Positions 32,252 to 40,724 of a stretch of DNA of 64,000 nt are shown piece after piece (within the stretch, counting starts at the first letter, position 1; every line of letters begins with the position of its first letter). The notes under the pieces are model-generated. The model ran no database searches, was not told where the DNA came from, and saw nothing but the letters and a program-made list of their open reading frames with translations. The DNA comes from Mycolicibacterium lacusdiani. Its GTDB lineage: Bacteria; Actinomycetota; Actinomycetes; Mycobacteriales; Mycobacteriaceae. The position numbers and the translations under genes were made by a program. The stretch spans positions 20,851 to 84,850 of the forward strand of contig NZ_JAKCFC010000015.1 in NCBI RefSeq assembly GCF_021916785.1, given 5' to 3'.

Positions 32252-32947
32252 GTGACCGGCCGTTCCCGGCGATCGAGTGCCCGCGTCGCCGCGCTGGTGA
32301 CCGTGGCGGTGGTCGGCGGCGGCTGCGCTCCGCTGGTCGACGGCACCGTCGTCGGGGGCACCCCGAGTTGGCCCGGCGCACGGCTCGAGCGCGGCGTCCT
32401 GCGCGCCGAGGACTTCCCGCCCGGTGTCCGGTACGACCGCGCCGAGGCCGACCCCGGCAGGGCCGACGGCGCGGGCGCCCCGCCGCCGATGCTGTCGAAG
32501 CCGACCGGGTGCACCGATGGACTGACACGGGTCATCGCGGAATCGGCCGAGCGCGGACCCGGCAGCGCCATCGAGTACGTCGTCGGCTACGACGGCGCTC
32601 GGATCTCGATGACCGTGCTGTCGTGGCGCCTCGACATCGACGCGCTGGCCGCAGAGGCGCAGCGGTGTGCACGATTCGAGGCGTTCTTCGATTCGTCGTC
32701 GCCGGGAATTCCGATGACCACTGCGCGGTTGACCACCACGGGCGCCGACACGCTGGCGTACCAACAGACGATGCGACTGGGCAGCGCCGAGAGCAGCGTC
32801 TACTTCTGGTTCGGCAACGTCGGTTCGTCGGCCCTATTCGGCATCGCATTCCCGACGCCGAATCCCGACATCGCAGTCAAAGCCGAGTTGCCCCAAACGT
32901 TTATGGAGATCGCGGCTCGGCAGGCCGCACGCCTGAAGACCGGCTGA
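32252..32947 (+). CDS. Putative lipoprotein of unknown function
   Basis: 231-aa exported protein: basic N-terminus, hydrophobic stretch VAALVTVAVVGG, then lipobox GGGC (Cys25). The mature part has no domain I recognise; it has one internal Cys pair (TGCTDG and QRCARF) that could form a disulfide, and looks like the secreted sensor-type lipoproteins common in mycobacteria. GTG start 6 bp after a TAGCGT box (32240-32245) that overlaps the cobQ stop, so it may be leaderless. Confidence 0.65.
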   Translation: MTGRSRRSSARVAALVTVAVVGGGCAPLVDGTVVGGTPSWPGARLERGVLRAEDFPPGVRYDRAEADPGRADGAGAPPPMLSKPTGCTDGLTRVIAESAERGPGSAIEYVVGYDGARISMTVLSWRLDIDALAAEAQRCARFEAFFDSSSPGIPMTTARLTTTGADTLAYQQTMRLGSAESSVYFWFGNVGSSALFGIAFPTPNPDIAVKAELPQTFMEIAARQAARLKTG

Positions 32948-33010
32948 GTGTCGGGTTCCAAGGCGGTTGAAACCCGCACCCGGCATGATCATTGCCTGTA
33001 GCGTGGCCGG

Positions 33011-33574
33011 ATGCCTTCGACCGTTCTCACCGTCGACGGGTTCGCCGCGACCGTCGACGTCTCAGGCCCCGAACAGGGGTCGGTGGTGGTGTTGCTCGGC
33101 GCCGCGCACCAGGGGCCGTCGGCCTACGACGGCGTGTGCCAACGCCTGCACACCGCGTCGCTGAAGACCATCGTGATCGGGCCGGACCCCAACCTCTCGG
33201 CGAAGTCGGTGATCGGCATCCTCGATGCGCTCGGCGTCCGGTGGGCGCTGCTCGTCGGTGACCGGGTGGGGGGCGAACTGGCGTGGGAGTTGGCCGCCAC
33301 GCGTCTCGACCGCTTCATCGGATTGGTCGTGGTCGACCGCGGTCACCCGTGCGTGGCCGATCAGGCAGGAATCGTCCGCGACGCCGACTGCCCGCCCGTC
33401 GAGGTGAATACGACCGCGTTGGTCAGCTCACCGGCCGCTCGCGCGGTGGCCAGGGCCAGCCAGCGCTACGTGTACGGCGACTACCGCCTTGTCGAGTTGC
33501 TGGGCCGACGCAACGCCCAGGAATCCACGGCCCAGCTGGCGGCCGAGATCGTCATGCGGACGAGTACCTGGTGA
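33011..33574 (+). CDS. Alpha/beta-hydrolase-like protein lacking the nucleophile serine
   Basis: 187-aa protein resembling the first two thirds of an alpha/beta hydrolase (VVVLLGAAHQGPSAYDGVCQRL; SVIGILDALGVRWALLVGDRVGGELAWELA; FIGLVVVDRG). At the nucleophile elbow, where G-x-S-x-G is expected, it reads GDRVG with Arg85 in place of Ser, and no C-terminal catalytic His can be seen. It is therefore probably not a hydrolase; a binding or structural role is possible. Starts 6 bp after a TAGCGT box (32999-33004). Its 3' end overlaps the convergent DUF6463 gene by 23 bp. Confidence 0.65.
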   Translation: MPSTVLTVDGFAATVDVSGPEQGSVVVLLGAAHQGPSAYDGVCQRLHTASLKTIVIGPDPNLSAKSVIGILDALGVRWALLVGDRVGGELAWELAATRLDRFIGLVVVDRGHPCVADQAGIVRDADCPPVEVNTTALVSSPAARAVARASQRYVYGDYRLVELLGRRNAQESTAQLAAEIVMRTSTW

Positions 33575-33959
33575 TCGCCGGCCGTCGGCTCAGCCGGCGT
33601 GCCGCGACCCCCTCGGCGAGCAGCAGCCAGAACCCCGACTTCGGCATCGCGACGGCCCCGACGGCGCCCATCGCGGTCATGCCGGTCGCGATCGGGCGGA
33701 TGGCTCCGTCGCCGGCACCGCTGCGTCGCACGGCTGCACCCAACGTCATGAACGCCGCACCCGACATCAGGAACCACAGCGCCGTTTCCCGCCGGCCCCG
33801 CTCCGCCCCGTCCAGCCGCGAGTTCTCCACGGCGTCGACCAGGCCGTCGTGCACGAATCCGGCGAGCTGGCGGCGGTAGAGCCACGCTCCGATCAGGTTG
33901 TGGCCGATGCCGGTCGCGATGGTCGCAGCGCCGACGCGGTGCAGGTGGTTGGTGGTCAT
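33552..33959 (-). CDS. DUF6463-like small membrane protein
   Basis: 135-aa protein with several hydrophobic helices: GAATIATGIGHNLIGAWL, ALWFLMSGAAFMTLGAAV, IATGMTAMGAVGAVAM and FWLLLAEGVAA, so probably a four-helix integral membrane protein. It resembles the DUF6463 group. I start at the ATG at 33959; the open frame further upstream runs through the operators and the TetR gene and is not credible. Divergent from the TetR gene, with two palindromic operators in the gap, so it is the likely target of that repressor. Confidence 0.65.
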   Translation of the reverse strand: MTTNHLHRVGAATIATGIGHNLIGAWLYRRQLAGFVHDGLVDAVENSRLDGAERGRRETALWFLMSGAAFMTLGAAVRRSGAGDGAIRPIATGMTAMGAVGAVAMPKSGFWLLLAEGVAARRLSRRPAITRYSSA

Positions 33960-33978
33960 GGCACCCTCCGGGTCGATT

Positions 33979-34018
33979 CCATACGCGCCCGTATGGATTT
34001 CCATACGGTACCGTACGG
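33979..34018. promoter_or_regulatory. Tandem 18-bp palindromic operators
   Basis: Two palindromes, CCATACGCGCCCGTATGG (33979-33996) and CCATACGGTACCGTACGG (34001-34018), each with 8 of 9 half-site positions matched, start 22 bp apart, about two helical turns. They fill the gap between the DUF6463 gene and the TetR gene and end 2 bp before the TetR ATG. This is a textbook layout for cooperative TetR-dimer binding and autorepression. Confidence 0.75.
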
Positions 34019-34020
34019 AC

Positions 34021-34599
34021 ATGCCGCCGAGAAGCCCTTCTGGCACCGTGACGCGCGAGGATTGGGCCGCCGCGGCGCTGCGGGCGCTGCGAACCGGTGG
34101 GCCGTCGGCGGTCCGGGTGGAGGCGCTGGCCCGCACACTCGGGATCTCGAAGGGGTCCTTCTACTGGCACTTCACCGATCGCCGGGCATTGCTGGAGACG
34201 GCCATCGACGCCTGGGAGGCCGAGAGCACCGAGGCGATCATCGCCGAGTCCGAGCGCGGGGAGGGTGCGGCCGACAGACTCCGGCGCCTCCTCGCCCGCG
34301 TGGTGTCGACGTTCGACGGCACCGTGGCACCCGGTGAGCTGATGCTCTACCTCGAAGCCGGCGGCGAGGGCGTCACGGCGTCGGTCGAGCGCGTGGTCGC
34401 ACGCCGCTTGGACTACGTCGCGGACCTACTCGTCGAACTGGGTCAGCCGGAGGCCGAGGCTCAGCGCCGGGCCGCGATGGCCATCACGCTGACCGTCGGC
34501 ATCTACCAGTTGAGCATCGGGGCGCCCGGGCCGCTGGCACGACGGTCGTTGTCGGAGAACGCATTCGTCGACACGCTCTACGACGCGCTGACGCGGTGA
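34021..34599 (+). CDS. TetR-family transcriptional regulator
   Basis: 192-aa repressor. HTH in residues 10-55 (EDWAAAALRALRTGGPSAVRVEALARTLGISKGSFYWHFTDRRALLETAIDAWE) and a C-terminal helical regulatory domain of the common TetR type (YLEAGGEGVTASVERVVARRL). The ATG immediately follows the tandem operators, so a leaderless, self-repressed transcript is likely. Divergent target: the DUF6463 membrane protein. Convergent with the permease gene, 4 bp away. Confidence 0.88.
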   Translation: MPPRSPSGTVTREDWAAAALRALRTGGPSAVRVEALARTLGISKGSFYWHFTDRRALLETAIDAWEAESTEAIIAESERGEGAADRLRRLLARVVSTFDGTVAPGELMLYLEAGGEGVTASVERVVARRLDYVADLLVELGQPEAEAQRRAAMAITLTVGIYQLSIGAPGPLARRSLSENAFVDTLYDALTR

Positions 34600-34603
34600 C
34601 GCG

Positions 34604-36184
34604 TCAGGGCCTGTCCAGCACGACCTCGTCACCGGTGTCGGTGAGTTCGACCTGCTTGATCGGACCGGTGAACCACTTCTTCACCGATGCGTGCCAGTAG
34701 ATCCACAGCAGCAGCAGCACGCCGCCGACCAGTAGCGGCGTGTAGTTAACGTACTTCCACTCGAACGCGTCGCCCCAGGGCACGCCGCCCGAGGACGTCG
34801 GGAACATCGCGATGATCGAGGTGACGACGATCTCGATGACCGCGACCGGTGCCATCCACCTGTGGTGTCCGCGCAGGTTCCACTTGCCAACGGCGAAGTC
34901 GTCACCCATCCGCCAGCGCAGGAAGATCGGTACGGCGAAGCAGAGGTACAGGCCGACCACGCCGATCGACACCACCGCGAAGAACGCGACGGGCACCGGA
35001 GCGCCGTTGATGTCCACCTCGACGAGGGCGGGCAGCGTGATGACCATCGCGAGAACCGCCGTGACGATGACGCCGTTGGCCGGGATCTTGTTGCTGCTCA
35101 CCTTCGACCACAGTTGGTGGCCGGGAACGGCGCGATCACGGCTGAAGGCGAACAGCATGCGTGACGAGCTGGTCTGGCACGCGGTGGTGCAGAAGAACTG
35201 GCCCGCTGTCGAGATCAACAGGATGATCGCCACCCACTGCGAGTCGAGGGCCTGGTTGAAGATGCCGACCACGGCGCCGCCGCCCGCCGACACCGCGTCG
35301 GAGTCGTTGACCGCGAACAGGAACGTCAGCAGCAGGATCCAGCCACCGATGGCCGAGTAGAAGATCGATCGCCAGATGCCCTTGGCTGCACCGTCGGCCG
35401 CGCTCTTGGTCTCCTCCGACAGGTGTGCCGAGGCGTCGTAGCCGGTGATCGTGTACTGCGTGAGGATCGCCGAGATGGGGAGCACGAACAGCAGGAACCC
35501 GATGCCCGAGGTCTCACCGCCGAACATGCCGCTGTTGTTGATGGTCTTGGCGAACACATCGCCGAAGCCTGCGTGCTGTTCGGGCAGCAGCCACAGGATG
35601 AGGATCACCGCGGAGGCGCCCGCGACGTGCCACCACACCGAGACGTTGTTGATGACGGCGAGCAGATGCGACGAGAAGATGTTGATCAGTGCCGATATCG
35701 TCAGGATGACGACGAACATGACGAAGGTCCTCGTCAAGCTGTAGCCGTTGAGCCACGTCTCGCTGAACGTGCCGAGCGTGAGGTCGAGGAACGTCGCGCA
35801 GCCGTAGGCGACGGACGCCAGGATCGCGATGAGCCCGATCAGGTTGAGCCAGCCGGTGTAGAAGCCGGCCTTCGGTCCGCCGAGTTTCGCTGCCCACCAG
35901 TAGATTCCACCGGACGTCGGGTAGGCCGAGACCAGTTCCGACATGCACAGCCCGATGATGAGGATGAACACCGAGACGATCGGCCAGCCCCAGGCGATGG
36001 CGGCGGGACCGCCGTTGTTCCAGCCCAGGCCGAACGAGGTGAAGCAGCCCGCCAGGATCGAGATGATCGAGAACGAGATGGCGAAGTTGCTGAACCCGGA
36101 CCAGTTCCGGTTCAGCTCCTGGGCGTAGCCCAGCGAGGCGAGGTGTCGTTCGTCGTCGTCCAGTAGTTCGTGACCCTCTGGCAC
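34604..36184 (-). CDS. APC-family amino acid/polyamine permease
   Basis: 526-aa integral membrane transporter with about 12 hydrophobic helices. FSNFAISFSIISILAG and AYPTSGGIYWWAAKLGGPKAGFYTGWLNLIG are the conserved first part of GABA/choline-type APC permeases, and TGYDASAHLSEETK is the family loop signature. GTG start at 36184 with AGGAG 7 nt upstream on the minus strand. A longer frame continues upstream opposite glnA4, but it has no transporter content. Divergent from glnA4 and the polyamine-type catabolic genes, so it probably imports their substrate (putrescine, GABA or a related amine). Confidence 0.88.
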   Translation of the reverse strand: MPEGHELLDDDERHLASLGYAQELNRNWSGFSNFAISFSIISILAGCFTSFGLGWNNGGPAAIAWGWPIVSVFILIIGLCMSELVSAYPTSGGIYWWAAKLGGPKAGFYTGWLNLIGLIAILASVAYGCATFLDLTLGTFSETWLNGYSLTRTFVMFVVILTISALINIFSSHLLAVINNVSVWWHVAGASAVILILWLLPEQHAGFGDVFAKTINNSGMFGGETSGIGFLLFVLPISAILTQYTITGYDASAHLSEETKSAADGAAKGIWRSIFYSAIGGWILLLTFLFAVNDSDAVSAGGGAVVGIFNQALDSQWVAIILLISTAGQFFCTTACQTSSSRMLFAFSRDRAVPGHQLWSKVSSNKIPANGVIVTAVLAMVITLPALVEVDINGAPVPVAFFAVVSIGVVGLYLCFAVPIFLRWRMGDDFAVGKWNLRGHHRWMAPVAVIEIVVTSIIAMFPTSSGGVPWGDAFEWKYVNYTPLLVGGVLLLLWIYWHASVKKWFTGPIKQVELTDTGDEVVLDRP

Positions 36185-36244
36185 TGTCGTACTCCTTCTG
36201 GAGTTCCGAGCCCGGACTTGACGCCGCGCACTGCCTAGGGAGAA

Positions 36245-36339
36245 TAGGACCGTATTGGTCTGCTGTCCTACCTTTGGGCATGTCAGTCGTGTAAATCTGT
36301 ACTGGTCGACTCGGGTGCCCACGCATTCAATGGTCGACT
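36245..36339. promoter_or_regulatory. Divergent control region of permease and glnA4: repeated TGGTC motifs
   Basis: Contains TAGGAC (36245-36250) and GTCCTA (36265-36270) as an inverted repeat, enclosing GACC-GTATT-GGTC (36248-36260), and two direct copies of TGGTCGACT at 36303-36311 and 36331-36339, 28 bp apart. TGGTC-type half sites resemble those bound by FadR-type GntR regulators; the operon's own GntR gene (40725) is the candidate. Confidence 0.45.
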
Positions 36340-36367
36340 TTCCGACATGTCCGACAGGGGAGAGCCA

Positions 36368-37747
36368 GTGACGCCCAAGAGCAGCAATACGCCCGGCATG
36401 TTGTCGCAAACCGAATTGGAACGCCTCGTCGCCGCTGGTGAGCTGGACACCGTGGTCGTGGGGTTCACCGACATGCAGGGCCGGTTGATCGGCAAACGCA
36501 TCTCGTCGCGCCTGTTCGTCGACGACGTCGCGGCCCACGGCGCCGAGTGCTGCAACTACCTGCTCGCGGTCGACGTCGAGAACAACACCGTCGACGGCTA
36601 CGCGATCTCGAGCTGGGAGACCGGTTACGGCGACATGGTGATGACGCCGGACTTCTCGACGCTGCGGCTGCTGCCATGGCTGCCCGGCACGGCGCTGGTC
36701 ATGGCCGACCTGTCGTGGACCGACGGCAAGCCCGTCGACCAGGCACCCCGCACCATCCTGCGCACGCAGCTGGACCGGTTGACCGAACGCGGCATGGGCG
36801 CGGTCGCCGCAACCGAACTCGAGTTCATGGTGTTCGACGACTCCTACCGCGACGCCTGGAAGGCCGACTACCGCAATCTCACGGCCGCCACCGACTACAA
36901 CATCGACTACGCGATGCTGGCGTCGACGCGGATGGAGCCGCTGCTGCGCGACATCCGCCTCGGCATGGAGGGCGCAGGCATGTACTGCGAGGGCGTCAAG
37001 GGCGAATGCAACCTGGGGCAGCAGGAGATCGGCTTCCGCTACGACGAGGCGCTGGTCACCTGCGACAACCACACCATCTACAAGAATGGTGCCAAGGAGA
37101 TCGCCGACCAGCACGGCAAGAGCCTGACGTTCATGGCGAAGTTCGACGAGCGCGAGGGCAACAGCTGTCACGTCCACATCTCGTTCCGCGGGGAGGATGG
37201 CACCGCCGTGTTCGCCGACGAGAACGACGAACTCGGCATGTCGAAGATGTTCCGCAGCTTCATCGCGGGCCAGCTCGCCACGCTGCGCGAGTTCAGCCTC
37301 TTCTACGCGCCGAACATCAACTCCTACAAGCGCTTCGCCGACGGTAGCTTCGCGCCCACCGCCGTCGCGTGGGGCATGGACAACCGCACCTGCTCGCTGC
37401 GCGTCGTCGGTCACGGACCGGGCATGCGCATGGAATGTCGCGCGCCCGGTGGCGACGTCAACCAGTACCTCGCCGTCGCCGCGCTGATCGCCGGTGGTCT
37501 GCACGGCATCGACGAGGGTCTGGAACTGCCCGAGATGACGGTCGGCAACGCGTACACCTCGGGCGCCGAACGGCTTCCGACGACGCTGGCCGAGGCCGCC
37601 GACCTGCTCGACGGCTCGACCATCGCCCGCGCGGCCTTCGGTGACGCCGTGGTGGACCACTACCTGAACTACGCGCGCGTCGAACTGAAGGCGTACAACG
37701 CCGCCGTCACCGATTGGGAGAGGCGCCGTGGGTTCGAACGGCTCTGA
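36368..37747 (+). CDS. glnA4: Glutamine-synthetase-family enzyme (GlnA4; gamma-glutamylamine synthetase-like)
   Basis: 459-aa GS-fold ATP ligase. GFTDMQGRLIGKR at the N-terminus, EATELEFMVF-type metal site (AATELEFMVFDD), GECNLGQQEIGFRY, NSCHVHISF and RMECRAPGGDVNQYLA are GS landmarks. Companion genes (amidotransferase, aldehyde dehydrogenase) point to a PuuA-like role, glutamylating an amine rather than ammonia. GTG 36368 follows GGGGAGAG and gives the length of Rv2860c; ATG 36347 is open but lacks a ribosome site. First gene of a five-gene operon. Confidence 0.88.
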   Translation: MTPKSSNTPGMLSQTELERLVAAGELDTVVVGFTDMQGRLIGKRISSRLFVDDVAAHGAECCNYLLAVDVENNTVDGYAISSWETGYGDMVMTPDFSTLRLLPWLPGTALVMADLSWTDGKPVDQAPRTILRTQLDRLTERGMGAVAATELEFMVFDDSYRDAWKADYRNLTAATDYNIDYAMLASTRMEPLLRDIRLGMEGAGMYCEGVKGECNLGQQEIGFRYDEALVTCDNHTIYKNGAKEIADQHGKSLTFMAKFDEREGNSCHVHISFRGEDGTAVFADENDELGMSKMFRSFIAGQLATLREFSLFYAPNINSYKRFADGSFAPTAVAWGMDNRTCSLRVVGHGPGMRMECRAPGGDVNQYLAVAALIAGGLHGIDEGLELPEMTVGNAYTSGAERLPTTLAEAADLLDGSTIARAAFGDAVVDHYLNYARVELKAYNAAVTDWERRRGFERL

Positions 37748-38567
37748 TGCTGGTTCTAAGTCGAGGCCCGTTACATCTCCCGGGTCGCTTCGCTCCTGCC
37801 CGCCGGTCCTCGGGCTGACCACCTATCTGCAGCAGGCTCAGACCGGTGTGTGGGACGTGCGGGCGAGCTTCCTGCCCGCCATCTACGTCGAGGGCGTCAC
37901 GCAGGCGGGTGGCATCGCGACACTGTTGCCGCCGCAGCCGGTGGATGCCGGCATCGTCGACCGGGTGCTCGACGGGCTAGACGGGCTGATCGTGACGGGC
38001 GGCCGCGACGTGTCGCCTGCGAGCTACGGCCAGCAGCCGCACCCGAGTACCGACCAACCCGCCGACGACCGCGACGCGTGGGAGTTCGCGCTGCTGCGCG
38101 CCGCGTTGGCACGGCGGCTGCCGGTGCTCGGAATCTGCCGCGGCGCGCAGGTCTTGAACGTCGCCCTCGGCGGCACGCTGCACCAGCACCTGCCCGACGT
38201 GCTCGGCCACGGCAGACACCAGGTGGGCAACGCCGTCTTCACGACGACCGCCGTCCGCACCGTGCCCGGCACGCGGCTGGCGAGCCTGATCGGCGAGTCC
38301 TCCGACGCGCAGTGCTACCACCACCAGGCCATCGACCGCCTGGGTGACGGCCTGATCGTTGCCGCGCGCGACGCAGACGACGGCGTCATCGAGGCCGTCG
38401 AGGTGGATCCGCGGGCGCACCCCGACAGCTGGGTCCTCGCCGTGCAGTGGCATCCCGAGGAACGCCTCGACGACCTGCGGCTGTTCGCCGCCGTGGTCGC
38501 GGCGGCCGCGCACTACTCGCCGAACGCTTCCCGACACGAACCGGTACACACAGGAGAAAGGGTCTGA
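37728..38567 (+). CDS. Class I glutamine amidotransferase-like hydrolase (gamma-glutamyl-GABA hydrolase, PuuD-like)
   Basis: 279-aa peptidase C26-type protein. Nucleophile Cys137 in GICRGAQVLN, catalytic His-x-Glu in QWHPEE near residue 246, and GLIVTGGRDVSPASYG upstream. Predicted to release glutamate from a gamma-glutamylated intermediate made by the upstream synthetase. Overlaps the glnA4 3' end by 20 nt and its own stop overlaps the next start (TGATG). Equivalent to Rv2859c. Confidence 0.88.
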   Translation: MGSNGSDAGSKSRPVTSPGSLRSCPPVLGLTTYLQQAQTGVWDVRASFLPAIYVEGVTQAGGIATLLPPQPVDAGIVDRVLDGLDGLIVTGGRDVSPASYGQQPHPSTDQPADDRDAWEFALLRAALARRLPVLGICRGAQVLNVALGGTLHQHLPDVLGHGRHQVGNAVFTTTAVRTVPGTRLASLIGESSDAQCYHHQAIDRLGDGLIVAARDADDGVIEAVEVDPRAHPDSWVLAVQWHPEERLDDLRLFAAVVAAAAHYSPNASRHEPVHTGERV

Positions 38568-39934
38568 TGACGAGCAGCACGCTGATCAATCCGGCGACCG
38601 AGGAGGTGTTGCGCAGCGTCGAGCAGCTCGACGTCGACGCCGTCGACGACGCCGTGGCGCGCGCCAAGGTCGCCCAGAAGCGGTGGGCCAAGGCGGCTCC
38701 CGCCGAGCGTGCGGCCGGTCTACGGGCCTTCGCGGCCGTCGTCGACGCCCACGTCGACGAGCTGGCCGCCCTCGAGGTGGCCAACTCGGGGCACCCGATC
38801 GGCAACGCCGAGTGGGAGGCCGGTCACGTCCGCGACGTCCTCCAGTTCTACTCCGCGAGCCCGGAACGCATGGCGGGCAAGCAGATTCCCGTCGCCGGCG
38901 GCCTCGACGTGACGTTCCACGAACCGCTCGGCGTGGTCGGGGTCATCACCCCGTGGAACTTCCCGATGACCATCGCCTCCTGGGGCTTCGCGCCCGCGCT
39001 CGCGGCGGGCAACGCCGTGGTGATCAAACCGGCCGAGTGGACTCCGCTGACCACGATCCGGCTCGGCGAACTCGCGGTGGAGGCGGGCCTCGATCCCGAT
39101 CTGTTCCAGGTGCTGCCCGGCCGCGGGTCGGTCGTCGGCGAACGCTTCGTCACCCATCCGGACGTCCGAAAGGTCGTGTTCACCGGTTCGACCGAGGTCG
39201 GCACACGGGTGATGGCAGGCGCCGCGGCCCAGGTCAAGCGCGTGACCCTGGAACTCGGCGGCAAGAGCGCCAACATCGTGTTCGACGACTGCGACCTAGA
39301 GAAGGCCGCGGCCACCGCTCCGTACGGCGTATTCGACAACGCCGGTCAGGACTGCTGTGCCCGCAGCCGTATCCTGGTGCAGCGCAACGTCTTCGACCGG
39401 TTCATGGAGTTGCTCGAGCCCGCCGTCGCGGGCGTCGCGGTCGGCGACCCCACCGACAGGGGCACCGAGATGGGCCCGCTGGTCTCCAAGCCGCACTGGG
39501 AGTCGGTGCGCGCCTACGTGCCCGACGACGCGCCGGTGGCGTTCCGTGGGTCGGCGCCCCAGGGCCCCGGCTACTGGTTCGCGCCGACGGTGCTGACGCC
39601 GCAGCGCACCGACCGCACCGTCACCGAGGAGATCTTCGGACCCGTCGTGGCAGTGCTTCCCTTCGATGACGAGGCCGACGCCATCGACCTGGCCAACGAC
39701 AGCCCCTACGGCCTGTCGGGATCGATCTGGACCGACAACCTGTCGCGTGCGATGCGGGTCTCGCGCGCCGTCGAGGCGGGAAACCTGAGTGTGAACTCGC
39801 ACTCGTCGGTGCGCTACAACACCCCATTCGGCGGCTTCAAGCAGTCGGGGCTGGGCCGCGAACTGGGACCCGACGCGCCGCTGCACTTCACCGAGACCAA
39901 GAACGTCTTCTACGCAGTATCGGAGGAAAGCTAG
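38567..39934 (+). CDS. aldC: Aldehyde dehydrogenase (AldC-like)
   Basis: 455-aa NAD(P)-dependent aldehyde dehydrogenase. PWNFP (Rossmann entry), FTGSTEVG (cofactor), general base Glu229 in LELGGKSAN and nucleophile Cys263 in GQDCCARSR are present, with EEIFGPV near the end. ATG start overlapping the previous stop, with AGGAGAAAGG a few nt upstream. In a PuuC-like role it would oxidise gamma-glutamyl-aminobutyraldehyde or a similar aldehyde. Corresponds to Rv2858c. Confidence 0.92.
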   Translation: MTSSTLINPATEEVLRSVEQLDVDAVDDAVARAKVAQKRWAKAAPAERAAGLRAFAAVVDAHVDELAALEVANSGHPIGNAEWEAGHVRDVLQFYSASPERMAGKQIPVAGGLDVTFHEPLGVVGVITPWNFPMTIASWGFAPALAAGNAVVIKPAEWTPLTTIRLGELAVEAGLDPDLFQVLPGRGSVVGERFVTHPDVRKVVFTGSTEVGTRVMAGAAAQVKRVTLELGGKSANIVFDDCDLEKAAATAPYGVFDNAGQDCCARSRILVQRNVFDRFMELLEPAVAGVAVGDPTDRGTEMGPLVSKPHWESVRAYVPDDAPVAFRGSAPQGPGYWFAPTVLTPQRTDRTVTEEIFGPVVAVLPFDDEADAIDLANDSPYGLSGSIWTDNLSRAMRVSRAVEAGNLSVNSHSSVRYNTPFGGFKQSGLGRELGPDAPLHFTETKNVFYAVSEES

Positions 39935-39936
39935 AC

Positions 39937-40710
39937 ATGGACCTGACCAAGCGATTGGCCGGCAAGGTCGCCGTCATCACCGGCGGCGCCAGCGGCATCG
40001 GTCTGGCCACCGCCAAGCGGATGCGCGCGGAGGGCGCCATCATCGTGATCGGTGACATCGACCCGGCGACCGGAAAGACCGTCGCCGACGACCTCAACGG
40101 CACCTTCGTCCAGGTCGACGTCTCCGATCAGGTGGCCGTCGACACGCTGTTCGACACCGCCGCAGAGACCCACGGCTCGGTCGACATCGCCTTCAACAAT
40201 GCGGGCATCAGCCCGCCGGAGGACGATCTCATCGAGAATACCGGCATCGAGGCGTGGGACCGGGTCCAGGACATCAACCTCAAGTCGGTCTTCTTCTGCT
40301 GCAAGGCGGCGCTGCGACACATGGTGCCCCAGCAGCGCGGCTCGATCGTCAACACGGCGTCGTTCGTCGCGGTGATGGGGTCGGCGACGTCGCAGATCTC
40401 CTACACCGCGTCCAAGGGTGGCGTGCTGGCGATGTCGCGGGAACTGGGCGTCCAGTACGCGCGTCAGGGCATCCGGGTCAACGCACTGTGCCCCGGCCCG
40501 GTCAACACCCCGCTACTGCAGGAGCTGTTCGCGAAGGATCCCGAGCGGGCGGCCCGCAGGCTCGTGCACGTGCCGGTCGGGCGGTTCGCCGAACCCGAGG
40601 AGCTGGCTGCGGCGGTCGCGTTCCTGGCCAGCGACGACGCATCGTTCATCACCGCATCGAGCTTCCTGGTCGACGGCGGCATCAGCGGCCACTACGTGAC
40701 ACCGCTGTAA
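39937..40710 (+). CDS. Short-chain dehydrogenase/reductase (Rv2857c-like)
   Basis: 257-aa classical SDR: cofactor loop TGGASGIG, NNAG motif, catalytic Ser in NTASF with Y-T-A-S-K, and C-terminal SFLVDGG. ATG with GGAGGAAAG upstream, 2 nt after the aldC stop, so in the same operon. Its presence suggests an alcohol or amino-alcohol step in addition to the glutamylated route. The exact substrate is unknown. Confidence 0.87.
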   Translation: MDLTKRLAGKVAVITGGASGIGLATAKRMRAEGAIIVIGDIDPATGKTVADDLNGTFVQVDVSDQVAVDTLFDTAAETHGSVDIAFNNAGISPPEDDLIENTGIEAWDRVQDINLKSVFFCCKAALRHMVPQQRGSIVNTASFVAVMGSATSQISYTASKGGVLAMSRELGVQYARQGIRVNALCPGPVNTPLLQELFAKDPERAARRLVHVPVGRFAEPEELAAAVAFLASDDASFITASSFLVDGGISGHYVTPL

Positions 40711-40724
40711 GGGACGACGATCCC

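Noticed and set aside
36185..37822. A long open frame opposite glnA4 that is continuous with the permease reading frame.
   Set aside because: It has no transporter or other domain content, lies antisense to a well-conserved gene, and the permease has its own GTG with a good ribosome site at 36184. Long antisense frames are expected in GC-rich codon usage.
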